Assembly: GCF_000379625.1 (NCBI RefSeq)
Contig: NZ_KB903226.1
Span: 21,520-85,519 of the forward strand
Length of the DNA stretch: 64,000 bases
Direction of reading: 5' to 3'
Origin: Actinomycetospora chiangmaiensis DSM 45062
Lineage (GTDB): Bacteria > Actinomycetota > Actinomycetes > Mycobacteriales > Pseudonocardiaceae
In this document: positions 9,271-16,620 of the stretch, piece after piece
How positions within the stretch are numbered: position 1 is the first letter of the stretch
How the letters are laid out: each line of letters starts with the position of its first letter
The notes under the pieces: generated by a model
Database searches by the model: none
Told to the model about the DNA's origin: nothing
What the model saw: only the letters and a program-made list of their open reading frames with translations
Position numbers and translations under genes: made by a program

Positions 9271-10056
9271 GTGAGCAGGCCGTTCACGCCGCCCGGGCAG
9301 GGGGGCCCTGACCACGGCCCGAGAGCCGCTGCGCCGATCTCCCGTCGCACCGTGGCCGGGATGCTCGCGGTCGGACTGGCCGCCTGGATCGCGGGACGCG
9401 ACACCCCGAGCGCCTCGGCCGCACCGACCGCCGCCGTGCCGGCGAGTGTCCCACCGCCCCCGCCCGGACGTCTGATCGCCCTGACCGTCGACGACGGGTA
9501 CGCACCCGAGGTCGTCGCCGGATACGTCGAGTTCGCCCGCCGTACCGGTGTGCACCTGACCTTCAGCCCGAACGGGACCTACGCCCGGGCGTGGGACCCG
9601 CACGCCGCCGTGTTGCGCCCACTGATCGAAGCCGGCCAGGTCCAGATCATGAACCACACCTTCAGCCACCCCTGGCTGACCAGGACATCGGCGGGTCGCA
9701 TCCGGGAGGAGCTCGAGCGCAACGAGCGCTGGGTCGCGGCCACCTTCGCCACCACCTCCCGACCCTTCTGGCGCCCGCCCTACGGCGCCCACGACCCACG
9801 GGTCGACGCCATCGCCAAGGACGCCGGCTACCCCACGCCGGTGCTCTGGACCGGGTCGTACGGCGACGCCACCACCGTCACGCCGCAATTCCTGCTCTCC
9901 CAGGCACGCCGGTATCTCACGCCCGGCACGATCATAGTCGGGCACGCCAACCACCCGACCGTGCTCGGGCTGTTCGACCAGATCACCGCCATCATCCGGG
10001 AGCGAGGCCTACGACCGGTCACCCTGAACGAGTTCTTCGCCGCCCAGCCACACTGA
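9271..10056 (+). CDS. Tat-exported polysaccharide deacetylase (NodB domain)
   Basis: 261 residues starting at GTG 9271. The N-terminus has a twin-arginine signal (ISRRTVAGMLAVGLAAWIAG, residues 23-42). The NodB domain follows: TVDDGY with the catalytic-base and metal Asp pair (74-75), NHTFSHP giving the HxxxH metal motif, and RPPYGAHD as motif 3. Members of carbohydrate esterase family 4 remove N- or O-acetyl groups from peptidoglycan, chitin or other cell-surface polymers. It should act outside the membrane. It appears to be transcribed alone. Confidence 0.85.
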   Translation: MSRPFTPPGQGGPDHGPRAAAPISRRTVAGMLAVGLAAWIAGRDTPSASAAPTAAVPASVPPPPPGRLIALTVDDGYAPEVVAGYVEFARRTGVHLTFSPNGTYARAWDPHAAVLRPLIEAGQVQIMNHTFSHPWLTRTSAGRIREELERNERWVAATFATTSRPFWRPPYGAHDPRVDAIAKDAGYPTPVLWTGSYGDATTVTPQFLLSQARRYLTPGTIIVGHANHPTVLGLFDQITAIIRERGLRPVTLNEFFAAQPH

Positions 10057-10110
10057 GCACGGGCCGACGAGCACCCTCCGCGTGAGGGCTCACCTCGCGG
10101 CCGGTCCGGG

Positions 10111-10740
10111 TCATCGCCCGCCGGAGGCGACCCAGAGAACGCTTCGTGGCCCGTCGTCGAGGTGCTCGATGATGGCGCGGGCGGCGTCGTCGCGAGTCGT
10201 CCAGCGGACGACCACGGTCGGCGAGAACGACTCCGCCACCCGGTAGGCCACGCTGGGCGGCCAACGGTCGACCAGCCGGAAGGGGCGGATGATCGTCCAG
10301 TGCAGCGGGCTGTCGGTGATCGCCGCTTCCTGTGCCTGTGCTTCGACCTTGACGTGGCGCAGCAGCGTGGGAGTGAGTATGCGGTCGACGACCGGACCTC
10401 CGTTGACACCCAGGCCGTTGCCGCTGATCGCGATGAGCCGAGGGACGCGGTGCTCGGCCATGGCGGCGACGATGGTGCGGGTGCCCACGGACACGGTGGT
10501 GTCAGGCCTGGTCGTGGCCACTCCCAGCGCGCTGACCACCAGGTCCTGACCGGTGACCGTGGCGGCGACCGCCTCCGGGTCGGTGACGTCGCCGGTGATC
10601 GGGCGGGTGGCGGGCCCGGCCACGACAGCGCCGGGGCGCCGGGACAGGGCGGTCACGGTGTGGCCGGCGAGCAGCAGCCGGGCCAGGACGCGGCGTCCGA
10701 TGCCGCCGGTGGCGCCGAACAGGGCGATGCGCATGCTCAT
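10111..10740 (-). CDS. NAD(P)-binding atypical SDR (NmrA-like)
   Basis: 209 residues. The N-terminal FGATGGIGRRVL is the GxxGxxG dinucleotide motif of atypical short-chain dehydrogenases; SALGV, ISGNG and IIRPFRLVD follow the pattern of NAD(P)H-binding family proteins used as reductases or redox sensors. There is no clear YxxxK pair. Two ATG codons (10740 and 10734) are possible. It lies 37 bases downstream of the PPOX gene on the same strand, so the two are probably cotranscribed from the MarR-controlled divergent promoter near 11.2 kb. Confidence 0.75.
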   Translation of the reverse strand: MSMRIALFGATGGIGRRVLARLLLAGHTVTALSRRPGAVVAGPATRPITGDVTDPEAVAATVTGQDLVVSALGVATTRPDTTVSVGTRTIVAAMAEHRVPRLIAISGNGLGVNGGPVVDRILTPTLLRHVKVEAQAQEAAITDSPLHWTIIRPFRLVDRWPPSVAYRVAESFSPTVVVRWTTRDDAARAIIEHLDDGPRSVLWVASGGR

Positions 10741-10777
10741 CCAGGCTCTTGACGTGGGGACACGTCGCGCCGGCCCA

Positions 10778-11179
10778 TCAACGGTTCTCCTCGACCGCGC
10801 GGCTGTGGGGGGCGGCGAACGCGTCGCTGTCCAGGCCCCAGCCCAGAACGCGCTCGGGATGGATGCGGATCAGCTCGTGGCCGGCCGCGTCGCCGGGCAC
10901 GGTCTGCGCGCGTCCACGGATCTCGACGCCGCGCGGGCGCCACGGGTCGGTCGAGGCCAGGTCGTCGACGACGAAGGACACCCTCGGGTCGGCGGTGACG
11001 TTGCGGTACTTCCGGCTGGCGCCCATGTTCCGCCCGCCGATGTCGATCGTGTCCAGCTCGGCGTTGTGGACGAAGCCCACCGGACGGGTCTGCGGAGCGC
11101 CCCCAGGTCCCAGCGTGGCGAGCCGGCCCAGCAGCTGCTCGTCGAGGTAGGCGAGTTCGGCGGCGGTGAACACGCTCAT
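10778..11179 (-). CDS. PPOX-class flavin/F420-dependent oxidoreductase
   Basis: 133 residues. A split-barrel flavin-binding fold of the pyridoxamine-5'-phosphate-oxidase type is suggested by AYLDEQLLGRLATLGPGGAP, TRPVGF, KYRNVTADPRVSFVVDD and VEIRGRAQTV. Actinobacterial members often use coenzyme F420. The ATG at 11179 starts the family's usual N-terminus (SVFTAAEL) after GGGAGAG. It is divergent from the MarR gene at 11265 and upstream of the SDR gene. Substrate unknown. Confidence 0.75.
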   Translation of the reverse strand: MSVFTAAELAYLDEQLLGRLATLGPGGAPQTRPVGFVHNAELDTIDIGGRNMGASRKYRNVTADPRVSFVVDDLASTDPWRPRGVEIRGRAQTVPGDAAGHELIRIHPERVLGWGLDSDAFAAPHSRAVEENR

Positions 11180-11202
11180 GGCCTCTCCCGGTTCGAAAGC
11201 CA

Positions 11203-11239
11203 GTAGTGGCACGATGCTACTACTACATCGGCCTACTAC
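11203..11239. promoter_or_regulatory. candidate MarR operator between PPOX and MarR genes
   Basis: The 85-base divergent gap contains GTAG-N10-CTAC (11203-11220), CTACTACTAC (11217-11226) and CTACTAC again (11233-11239). This CTACTAC-rich block is the only obvious repeated structure in the gap and lies where both promoters should be. Binding by the adjacent MarR protein is inferred. Confidence 0.4.
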
Positions 11240-11264
11240 GGCACGCGTTTGCGATGATGGAGGG

Positions 11265-11705
11265 GTGTCCGAACCCTCCGGGCGTCCGCCCTCGCTGATG
11301 GGCCTGCCCTCCTACCTGGCCGGCAGCGTGGCTCGCATCGGACACGAGCACCTCGTCGCGGTGCTCGGCGAGCACGATCTGCGGTTGCCCCAGTACGCCG
11401 TCCTCGCCGCACTGTCCGATTTCGGCCCGCTCGCCCCGCACGAGCTGGCCACCCGACTGCGGACCGACCGCAGCCACATCAGCGCCTACGTGGAGGCCCT
11501 CGTCCAGCGTGGCTGGGTCTCCCGGGACCCCGACCCCACCGACCGACGCCGCCAGTCGGTCGTCCTCACCGAAGCGGGCGCCGGCCTGTTCGGCGACCTG
11601 CGGCTGGCCGCAGCCGCATCTCAGGCCACGTTCCTGGGCATGCTCACCCCCGCAGAGCGCGACACCTTGCTCGCCCTCCTGCGCAAGGTCATCGCCTGCG
11701 AGTGA
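11265..11705 (+). CDS. MarR-family transcriptional regulator
   Basis: 146 residues. The winged-helix segment is clear: LRLPQYAVLAALSDFGPL, HELATRLRTDRSHISAYVEA (helix-turn-helix) and GWVSRDPDPTDRRRQSVVLT (the wing with the usual DxxDRR signature). The GTG at 11265 (after ATGGAGGG) gives a normal MarR length, although the ribosome site is very close and a downstream ATG is possible. It is divergent from the PPOX-SDR pair, which it likely represses until a small aromatic or oxidant ligand binds; this role is inferred from arrangement. Confidence 0.85.
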   Translation: MSEPSGRPPSLMGLPSYLAGSVARIGHEHLVAVLGEHDLRLPQYAVLAALSDFGPLAPHELATRLRTDRSHISAYVEALVQRGWVSRDPDPTDRRRQSVVLTEAGAGLFGDLRLAAAASQATFLGMLTPAERDTLLALLRKVIACE

Positions 11706-11758
11706 GGTCGGCCAGATGAACCGAGCCGGCTACCGCAGCGGTGACCCGGCACGAGAGA

Positions 11759-12769
11759 TCACGCTGCCGACGACCGATCCACCGCGACCGCCTCGATCGC
11801 CGACACCGGGTCGAGGCGCTGCGTCGTTGCGGCGGCGAGGGCGGGTCCGACGTGTCCGGTGAGCGCCAGACCCAGATCGATCCGGCTCCGCGCCCACACC
11901 GCGGCCCCGGCCGCGTGCAGGTCCGCGGCCATCCCCTCAGCGGATCGAGGTACGCGATAACTGATCACCTGGCGGCCCTGGAGCACCGCCAGCCATCCCG
12001 CCGCACCTGCGGTCGGATCGACGACGAAGTCGGCCTCGCCCAGGATCGCGGCGGCGTCCGTCCCACCGGTGCGTGCCGTCCCGGCTCCGAGGGCGTCGAC
12101 CCAGCGGGCCGCGACGTGGTTCGTCCCGCACAACACGAGCGGCCGCACGCCCCATGAGGCCAGGTCCCGGACGACCGCCGCGGTGCGGCGCCCACTGCTG
12201 GCCCAGGCCGGGACCACGACCCGGGCGCGACCGGCGGCGGGCCGCCCCCGGTCGGTGGGCGTCCCGGCGACCGCCGTGACCTTGATCGGGAGGACCGCCG
12301 GGGGGCCCGGCAGGCGGCTCAGGAGGCGGTCGACGGCCGGGTGCGGACTCAGGATGACATCGGCGCCGCCGGCACCCCAGGAGCTCCTGACGTCGGGCCC
12401 GCCGAGATAGGTCGCCACCGGCGCCGTCAACGCGCCCGAGCGACGGAGCAGCCCCAGCACCCGGTCGACGAGCGGATGGACGCCGACGACGGCATGAGGG
12501 GAGTCACCGATCCGCAGGGCGAGACGGGCGGCCATCCGCGCCACGACGGTGTCGACGGCTCGGTCGACCAGGGAGCCGACGCCCCCCGAGGCCGCCGGCC
12601 GGAGCTGTCCCGACCTCCCCGTCCCGTGCGCGCGCTCCAGGTCCGGGCGATCCACCCACCAGCCACGGGCCTGCAGCTGCCGGGCCAGGTCGTCGGCCAC
12701 CGCGTCGTTCCACGGGTCGGTCCCCGTGGACACGATCACGATCCTCGCGTTGTGCGGTGGGACCCTCAT
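11759..12769 (-). CDS. glycosyltransferase-like GT-B protein
   Basis: 336 residues. It starts ARIVIVSTGTDPWNDAVADD, a Rossmann strand and loop as in MGDG-synthase or MurG-type enzymes, and ends with a GT-B C-terminal lobe (ADFVVDPTAGAAGWLAVLQG in place of the usual NSGG-EA motif). The overall layout resembles the protein at 6483, but the glycine-rich N-terminal motif and the C-terminal nucleotide-sugar motif are both altered, so activity is uncertain. The ATG at 12769 has GGGAG six bases upstream. Confidence 0.5.
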   Translation of the reverse strand: MRVPPHNARIVIVSTGTDPWNDAVADDLARQLQARGWWVDRPDLERAHGTGRSGQLRPAASGGVGSLVDRAVDTVVARMAARLALRIGDSPHAVVGVHPLVDRVLGLLRRSGALTAPVATYLGGPDVRSSWGAGGADVILSPHPAVDRLLSRLPGPPAVLPIKVTAVAGTPTDRGRPAAGRARVVVPAWASSGRRTAAVVRDLASWGVRPLVLCGTNHVAARWVDALGAGTARTGGTDAAAILGEADFVVDPTAGAAGWLAVLQGRQVISYRVPRSAEGMAADLHAAGAAVWARSRIDLGLALTGHVGPALAAATTQRLDPVSAIEAVAVDRSSAA

Positions 12770-12917
12770 CGTGCACTCCCGCACGTGAGGCGCCCCGCCG
12801 TCGGGTAACGGCCCGACCGCCCCACCGGAGGCCGACCGCGCGGACATCGCGGTGCGGGGGCAGGAGATGGACGCGAGCCCGGGATGAGCCGCCCGATCCC
12901 CCGGCCGACCGCGCCCG

Positions 12918-13595
12918 TCAGCCCCACGGGTACGGCCCGCCGGGGACCGGACGGAGGTCGACGAACGCGGCGCCCACCGACCCGAGGGGCGGGGCAGGCC
13001 GGAGCTCCCCGGACAGTCGCGCCAGGGCGCGGTCGAGGACGCCGACGAGCGCGCGGTCCCGGCGCGCGGGGGACGGCAGCCGCCGCTCGACGGCGTCGAG
13101 GCAGGCACCCGTCAGGTTCGCGAGGCGGACGAGGTCCCGACGACGGGCCCAGCCACCGGTCGCCGGCTGGTCGCGGAGGGTGGCGGCCACCCGCATCCGG
13201 CGGTGCAGCAGGAGGGAGTCCGGCGCCCGCTGGTAGTGCGCCATGATCACCGCCGACGCGACCGCGCCCACGACGTCCGGGTGGTCGGGCCCGACGGAGG
13301 CGAGCGCGGGAGCCCGGGTCACCAACGACGGGCGGACGTCGTCCCCGACCCGGTCGTTGACCTGACGCGCGAGCTGCGCCAGCGCTGGGTGGGTGCACGA
13401 CGGGTGATCGCCGAACGGCTCGCCTGCCAGCAGGGCCGTGTACTCCATCAGACACGCCCCGGTCGTCGGGTCCCGGTGCGCGCCACGGGCGAGCAGGGGC
13501 AGCGCCGGAAGGACCGCCGACGGATCGACCACCGTCTCGACCGCTCTGGTTCGTCGCACGGGAGCACCATCGCGGTCCCGGCCTGTGACGACCAT
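12918..13595 (-). CDS. conserved actinobacterial hypothetical protein
   Basis: 225 residues. The segment LMEYTALLAGEPFGDHPSCT, with the following HPALAQLARQVND, is a recurring pattern in actinobacterial proteins of unknown function. The rest is helical and Arg/Ala-rich with no membrane segment. The start at 13595 has AGGAGGAG upstream. It lies 148 bases upstream of the glycosyltransferase-like gene on the same strand. I do not assign a function. Confidence 0.6.
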   Translation of the reverse strand: MVVTGRDRDGAPVRRTRAVETVVDPSAVLPALPLLARGAHRDPTTGACLMEYTALLAGEPFGDHPSCTHPALAQLARQVNDRVGDDVRPSLVTRAPALASVGPDHPDVVGAVASAVIMAHYQRAPDSLLLHRRMRVAATLRDQPATGGWARRRDLVRLANLTGACLDAVERRLPSPARRDRALVGVLDRALARLSGELRPAPPLGSVGAAFVDLRPVPGGPYPWG

Positions 13596-13981
13596 GTGCG
13601 CTCTCCTCCTGTTCTCACGGCCGCCGCCCCACCGGCCGTGTCGGGTCGACATCAACCGACTGGGTGTCGTCGTCACTCGTCCGGGTGACGGCGCAGCACG
13701 CTAAGGAAGCTCGATGAACGGGAGATGGTCCATTGATGACCATTCGACGGACCCGCTCGACAACGCCGGGGGAGAACATGCGCAATGTCCGATTGATCGC
13801 CGCCGAATGATCCAGAACACACCGTGCGGACACCACGAGAGGGTCACGGGCACCGCACGCCGGCGCGAGGTCGCTCCCGAAACCGCAACCCCTCGTCGGC
13901 GACCGTGACCCGGGCCGAGAAGAGGTCGACCGGCACAGCCCGGTCGTCGCCCGCGCCCTCCGCCCCAGCGCGTCCGTGAGG
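13596..13981. other. intergenic stretch, no gene seen
   Basis: Between the start of the hypothetical gene at 13595 and the tandem repeat at 13982 I see no credible coding region on either strand. The part around 13700-13830 is less GC-rich than its surroundings and could hold the promoter for the minus-strand gene starting at 13595. Confidence 0.4.
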
Positions 13982-14022
13982 ACCTCTGTCAGAACCTCTG
14001 TCAGAACCTCTGTCAGGACCTC
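13982..14022. repeat. 12-bp tandem repeat, about 3.4 copies
   Basis: The unit ACCTCTGTCAGA is repeated head to tail (13982-13993, 13994-14005, 14006-14017 with one change, then a partial ACCTC). It overlaps the 3' end of the oxidoreductase gene: on the minus strand each unit places a TGA in that gene's frame, so the stop is triplicated at 12-base intervals. Confidence 0.85.
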
Positions 14023-14873
14023 GCCGCGTCGATCGCCCGCAACAGTGGCGCCGGATGCGGCGCATCGGGCGGCCCGACGAACACCACGCTGGTCGCCCCG
14101 GCGTCGCCGAGATCCTCGAGTGCCCCCCGAACGAGGCGGACCAGGGCGGCGACGTCCAATCCGGCCGGGGGCTCGAGATACACCACGATCCGGAAGGGCC
14201 CGATCCGCCCGGCCGCCGTTCTTCCGGCTTCGATGTGTTCCCGCGCCTCGCGGAGCTGCTGGCCGCCGGGGACGGCATCGAGGATGACTCCGTCGCCGAG
14301 TTCACCGGCGAGACGCAGCGTCTTCGGACCTCTCGCCCCGACCAGCAGCGGAGGCGGTGACGAGGTCGGCGCCCACGCCAGCGACACGTCATCGAGCTGG
14401 ACGTAGCGACCGTCGACATGGATCTGCTCACCACGCAACAGTCCTGCCACGGCCGTGAGGTGCTCGCGCAGCGCCGTCATCGGCGACGAGGCGCGCGCGC
14501 CGAGCCGTCCCAGCTCCTCCGGCGCACCGTGGCCGAGGCCGGGAAGGAATCGGCTCGGGAACAACCGCGCGAGAGTGGCGATCTCCATCGCTGTCAACGC
14601 AGCGTTGCGCAGGGTCACCGGGAGCAGCCCCACGCCCACGCGAAGCCCCCTGCTCATGCCCAACGCTGCCGCGGCCGTGGCGATGCCACCCTCGCGCAGA
14701 CAGTCCTCCCAGACCCACAACTCGGCGACGCCGGCGTCCTCCGCGGCCGCGACCACCGACCCGAGGTCCTCCGGCGGCGCCGTCGGACGGAACACCACAC
14801 CGATGTCGGGCTGCACCCGAGGATCCGACCACGATCCCGGCCGGTGACAGAGCCGGCTCGGTGAGGTCCCCAC
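14013..14873 (-). CDS. luciferase-like (LLM-class) flavin/F420-dependent oxidoreductase
   Basis: About 286 residues, slightly short for the family (often 290-340). Hallmarks are DIGVVFRPTAPPEDLG at the first barrel strand, ELWVWEDCL, LRVGVGLLPVTLRN, LPGLGHGAPEELGRLG and PPLLVGARGPKTLRLAGELG. These are typical of F420- or FMN-dependent TIM-barrel oxidoreductases. The start is uncertain: GTG at 14873 gives the length stated, while GTG at 14816 starts directly at the first barrel strand. The stop lies within the 12-bp tandem repeat. Confidence 0.8.
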   Translation of the reverse strand: MGTSPSRLCHRPGSWSDPRVQPDIGVVFRPTAPPEDLGSVVAAAEDAGVAELWVWEDCLREGGIATAAAALGMSRGLRVGVGLLPVTLRNAALTAMEIATLARLFPSRFLPGLGHGAPEELGRLGARASSPMTALREHLTAVAGLLRGEQIHVDGRYVQLDDVSLAWAPTSSPPPLLVGARGPKTLRLAGELGDGVILDAVPGGQQLREAREHIEAGRTAAGRIGPFRIVVYLEPPAGLDVAALVRLVRGALEDLGDAGATSVVFVGPPDAPHPAPLLRAIDAARS

Positions 14874-15012
14874 GACGATGCCGTGGGTGGGAGCGCCGGT
14901 GAACGATCCTCTCGGACAGTCAAACGATCAAGTCAGCGTGAGAGCTTGCGTTCGACGTTCGCCGCCGCCGATCCTGGACACGCCGTGCCCTGACCCCCCT
15001 CGGGGCTTGGTA

Positions 15013-15048
15013 GGTCTCGCCGCTCCGTCCCCCCGGAGCGGCGAGACC
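15013..15048. other. perfect 15-bp inverted repeat (strong hairpin)
   Basis: Arms 15013-15027 (GGTCTCGCCGCTCCG) and 15034-15048 are exact complements around a six-base loop. The stem is very stable but is not followed by a U-tract in either direction. It lies in a divergent gap, between the LLM gene start (14873, minus) and the small membrane gene (about 15147, plus), where a terminator is not expected unless a gene has been lost. It could be a GC-rich actinobacterial terminator remnant or a regulatory structure. Confidence 0.6.
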
Positions 15049-15146
15049 GTCGGGCCTCGAGGCGTGGCCCCCAGCGAGTCCCTGGAACCGTGTTCCCGAG
15101 CCATCGGCCACCACGTGAACCGGCCGAGAACATCGACGCTCTCATC

Positions 15147-15383
15147 GTGGACCCCACCACCGGTACCGAGCGCGGCCACCCGCACACTGTGGCCGTGGAC
15201 CGGCCCGATCTGCTCACCGAGGCCGCCCCGACCTGGGTCGGGCTCGTCGCGCTCGTCACCGCCCTCGTCGCGCTCGGCGGTACGGGAAGCGCCCAGGACG
15301 CCGGCAGCGACGTCGGCGCGTTCCTACCCGGGTGGCTGGTGAAGCTCGTCCCCGTCCACGGCGCCCCGCTCGGCGGTCGATGA
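15147..15383 (+). CDS. small single-helix membrane protein
   Basis: About 78 residues from GTG 15147; GTG 15189 or 15195 are equally possible and no start has a strong ribosome site. One hydrophobic helix (WVGLVALVTALVALGG) is followed by an acidic loop and GWLVKLVPVHGAP. Its stop overlaps the start of the lyase-like gene (ATGA), which supports it being translated and coupled. The arrangement (small membrane protein then secreted-type or wall enzyme) recalls holin-like pairs, but I cannot assign that. Confidence 0.5.
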   Translation: MDPTTGTERGHPHTVAVDRPDLLTEAAPTWVGLVALVTALVALGGTGSAQDAGSDVGAFLPGWLVKLVPVHGAPLGGR

Positions 15384-16354
15384 TGCCCACCGCCGACGAG
15401 CAGGCCCTCCTCGACGCACTCCTCGGGCGCGTCGGGGGCACGGTCATCGACCAGCTCGACGCCGCACTCGCCGCGGCATGGACGCTGTCGAGCGGACTCG
15501 ACATCGCGGTGCCCACGACCGGCGGCACCCCGGGCCCGTTCCGGCCCGGCCACACCGCCCTCGACATCGCGCTCGACCAGGTCGCGGCACGGTGGGGTGT
15601 CGCCCCGAGAGCGCGCACCCTGGTGGAGAAGGCGGCGCTGCTCGAGGTCCTCGTCCGCGGGATCGTCGCGAAGCGGACCGGCGGGAGCAGCGGCACGTCG
15701 GACACCCCGGACGGGACATCCGCCGGGACGCTGGAGTGGGCGGTCGACCTGTCCACCCCGCGGCTCTTCGACGACGCCGCCAGCGGCTACAGGTCCACGA
15801 GCTGGAACACCGAGGCAGGCGACGCCCGCTCGACGCCGGCGTGGCCGCCACCCGTTGTGGACGCTCCGGGCGGCGGGACGGCCGTGCGCTTCACGCTGCC
15901 GCACCGGGGCAAGCGGATCGAGGTCGAACCGAACCACCGCACGTTCGGCGGGTCCGGCGAGGCGTGGTTCGGCTTCCAGTTCCTGCTCGGCGACGGCTTC
16001 CCGCTCTGGGCCGACGACTGGCGGGTGATCTGGCAGCTCCACGGGAACGACACCGATCCCCCGCGGTTCGCGCTGCAGGTCCGCGACGGCGAGCTCCGGA
16101 TCGGCGACGGGTGGTCGCTGTGCCCGCTGGCGGTCGGCCGCTGGTACCAGGCGGTGGTCCGGGCCGAGTTCGGCGAGGGCCGCATGTCGGTGTGGCTCGA
16201 CGGCCGCCTGGTCGGCGACCGCGTCGGCGTGGGGAGGTCCCCGACGCCCTACTACCTGAAGACGGGCTACTACCAGTCGTCGGCGCTGCCCGGCGGCACG
16301 CTCTACCAGCGGGGACACAAGCTCGGCTCCGGCTACGGCGCCGTCCTCGCCTGA
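15380..16354 (+). CDS. polysaccharide-lyase-like protein (heparin-lyase-fold C-terminal domain)
   Basis: 324 residues. The C-terminal ~190 residues look like the jelly-roll polysaccharide lyase family (Pfam Polysacc_lyase type): VRFTLPHRGKRIEVEPNHR, WFGFQFLLGDGFPLWADDWR, VIWQLHGNDTDPPRFALQVR, GRWYQAVVRAEF, MSVWLDGRLV and YYLKTGYYQSS. Such enzymes cleave uronic-acid-containing polymers by beta-elimination. The first ~115 residues (ADEQALLDALLGRVGGTVID...) form a separate helical domain that I do not recognise. There is no signal peptide. The start overlaps the upstream stop as ATGA. Confidence 0.6.
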   Translation: MMPTADEQALLDALLGRVGGTVIDQLDAALAAAWTLSSGLDIAVPTTGGTPGPFRPGHTALDIALDQVAARWGVAPRARTLVEKAALLEVLVRGIVAKRTGGSSGTSDTPDGTSAGTLEWAVDLSTPRLFDDAASGYRSTSWNTEAGDARSTPAWPPPVVDAPGGGTAVRFTLPHRGKRIEVEPNHRTFGGSGEAWFGFQFLLGDGFPLWADDWRVIWQLHGNDTDPPRFALQVRDGELRIGDGWSLCPLAVGRWYQAVVRAEFGEGRMSVWLDGRLVGDRVGVGRSPTPYYLKTGYYQSSALPGGTLYQRGHKLGSGYGAVLA

Positions 16355-16620
16355 CCGTCCCCGGCATCGGCGCGCGGCGGGTGCGTCCGCCCGACGTCGA
16401 GCATCTTGACGGCAGCACGTCCCGCTGCTCCGACCTCGCTGGGGCAGCCGTTTGAGAAGCGGGGGGAGAGCGAAGGCGGCGACGGCTGAGGCGACGGCTG
16501 CAGCGACCGCTCCGACGTCGGCCGACCGGCGGTCCGTAGCCATCCGGCGTCATCACATGAGCGGTAGGCAACCGCAGCTGGTCACTCCGGCCAACCCGGT
16601 GGTGGACGCCCAGATCGGCG

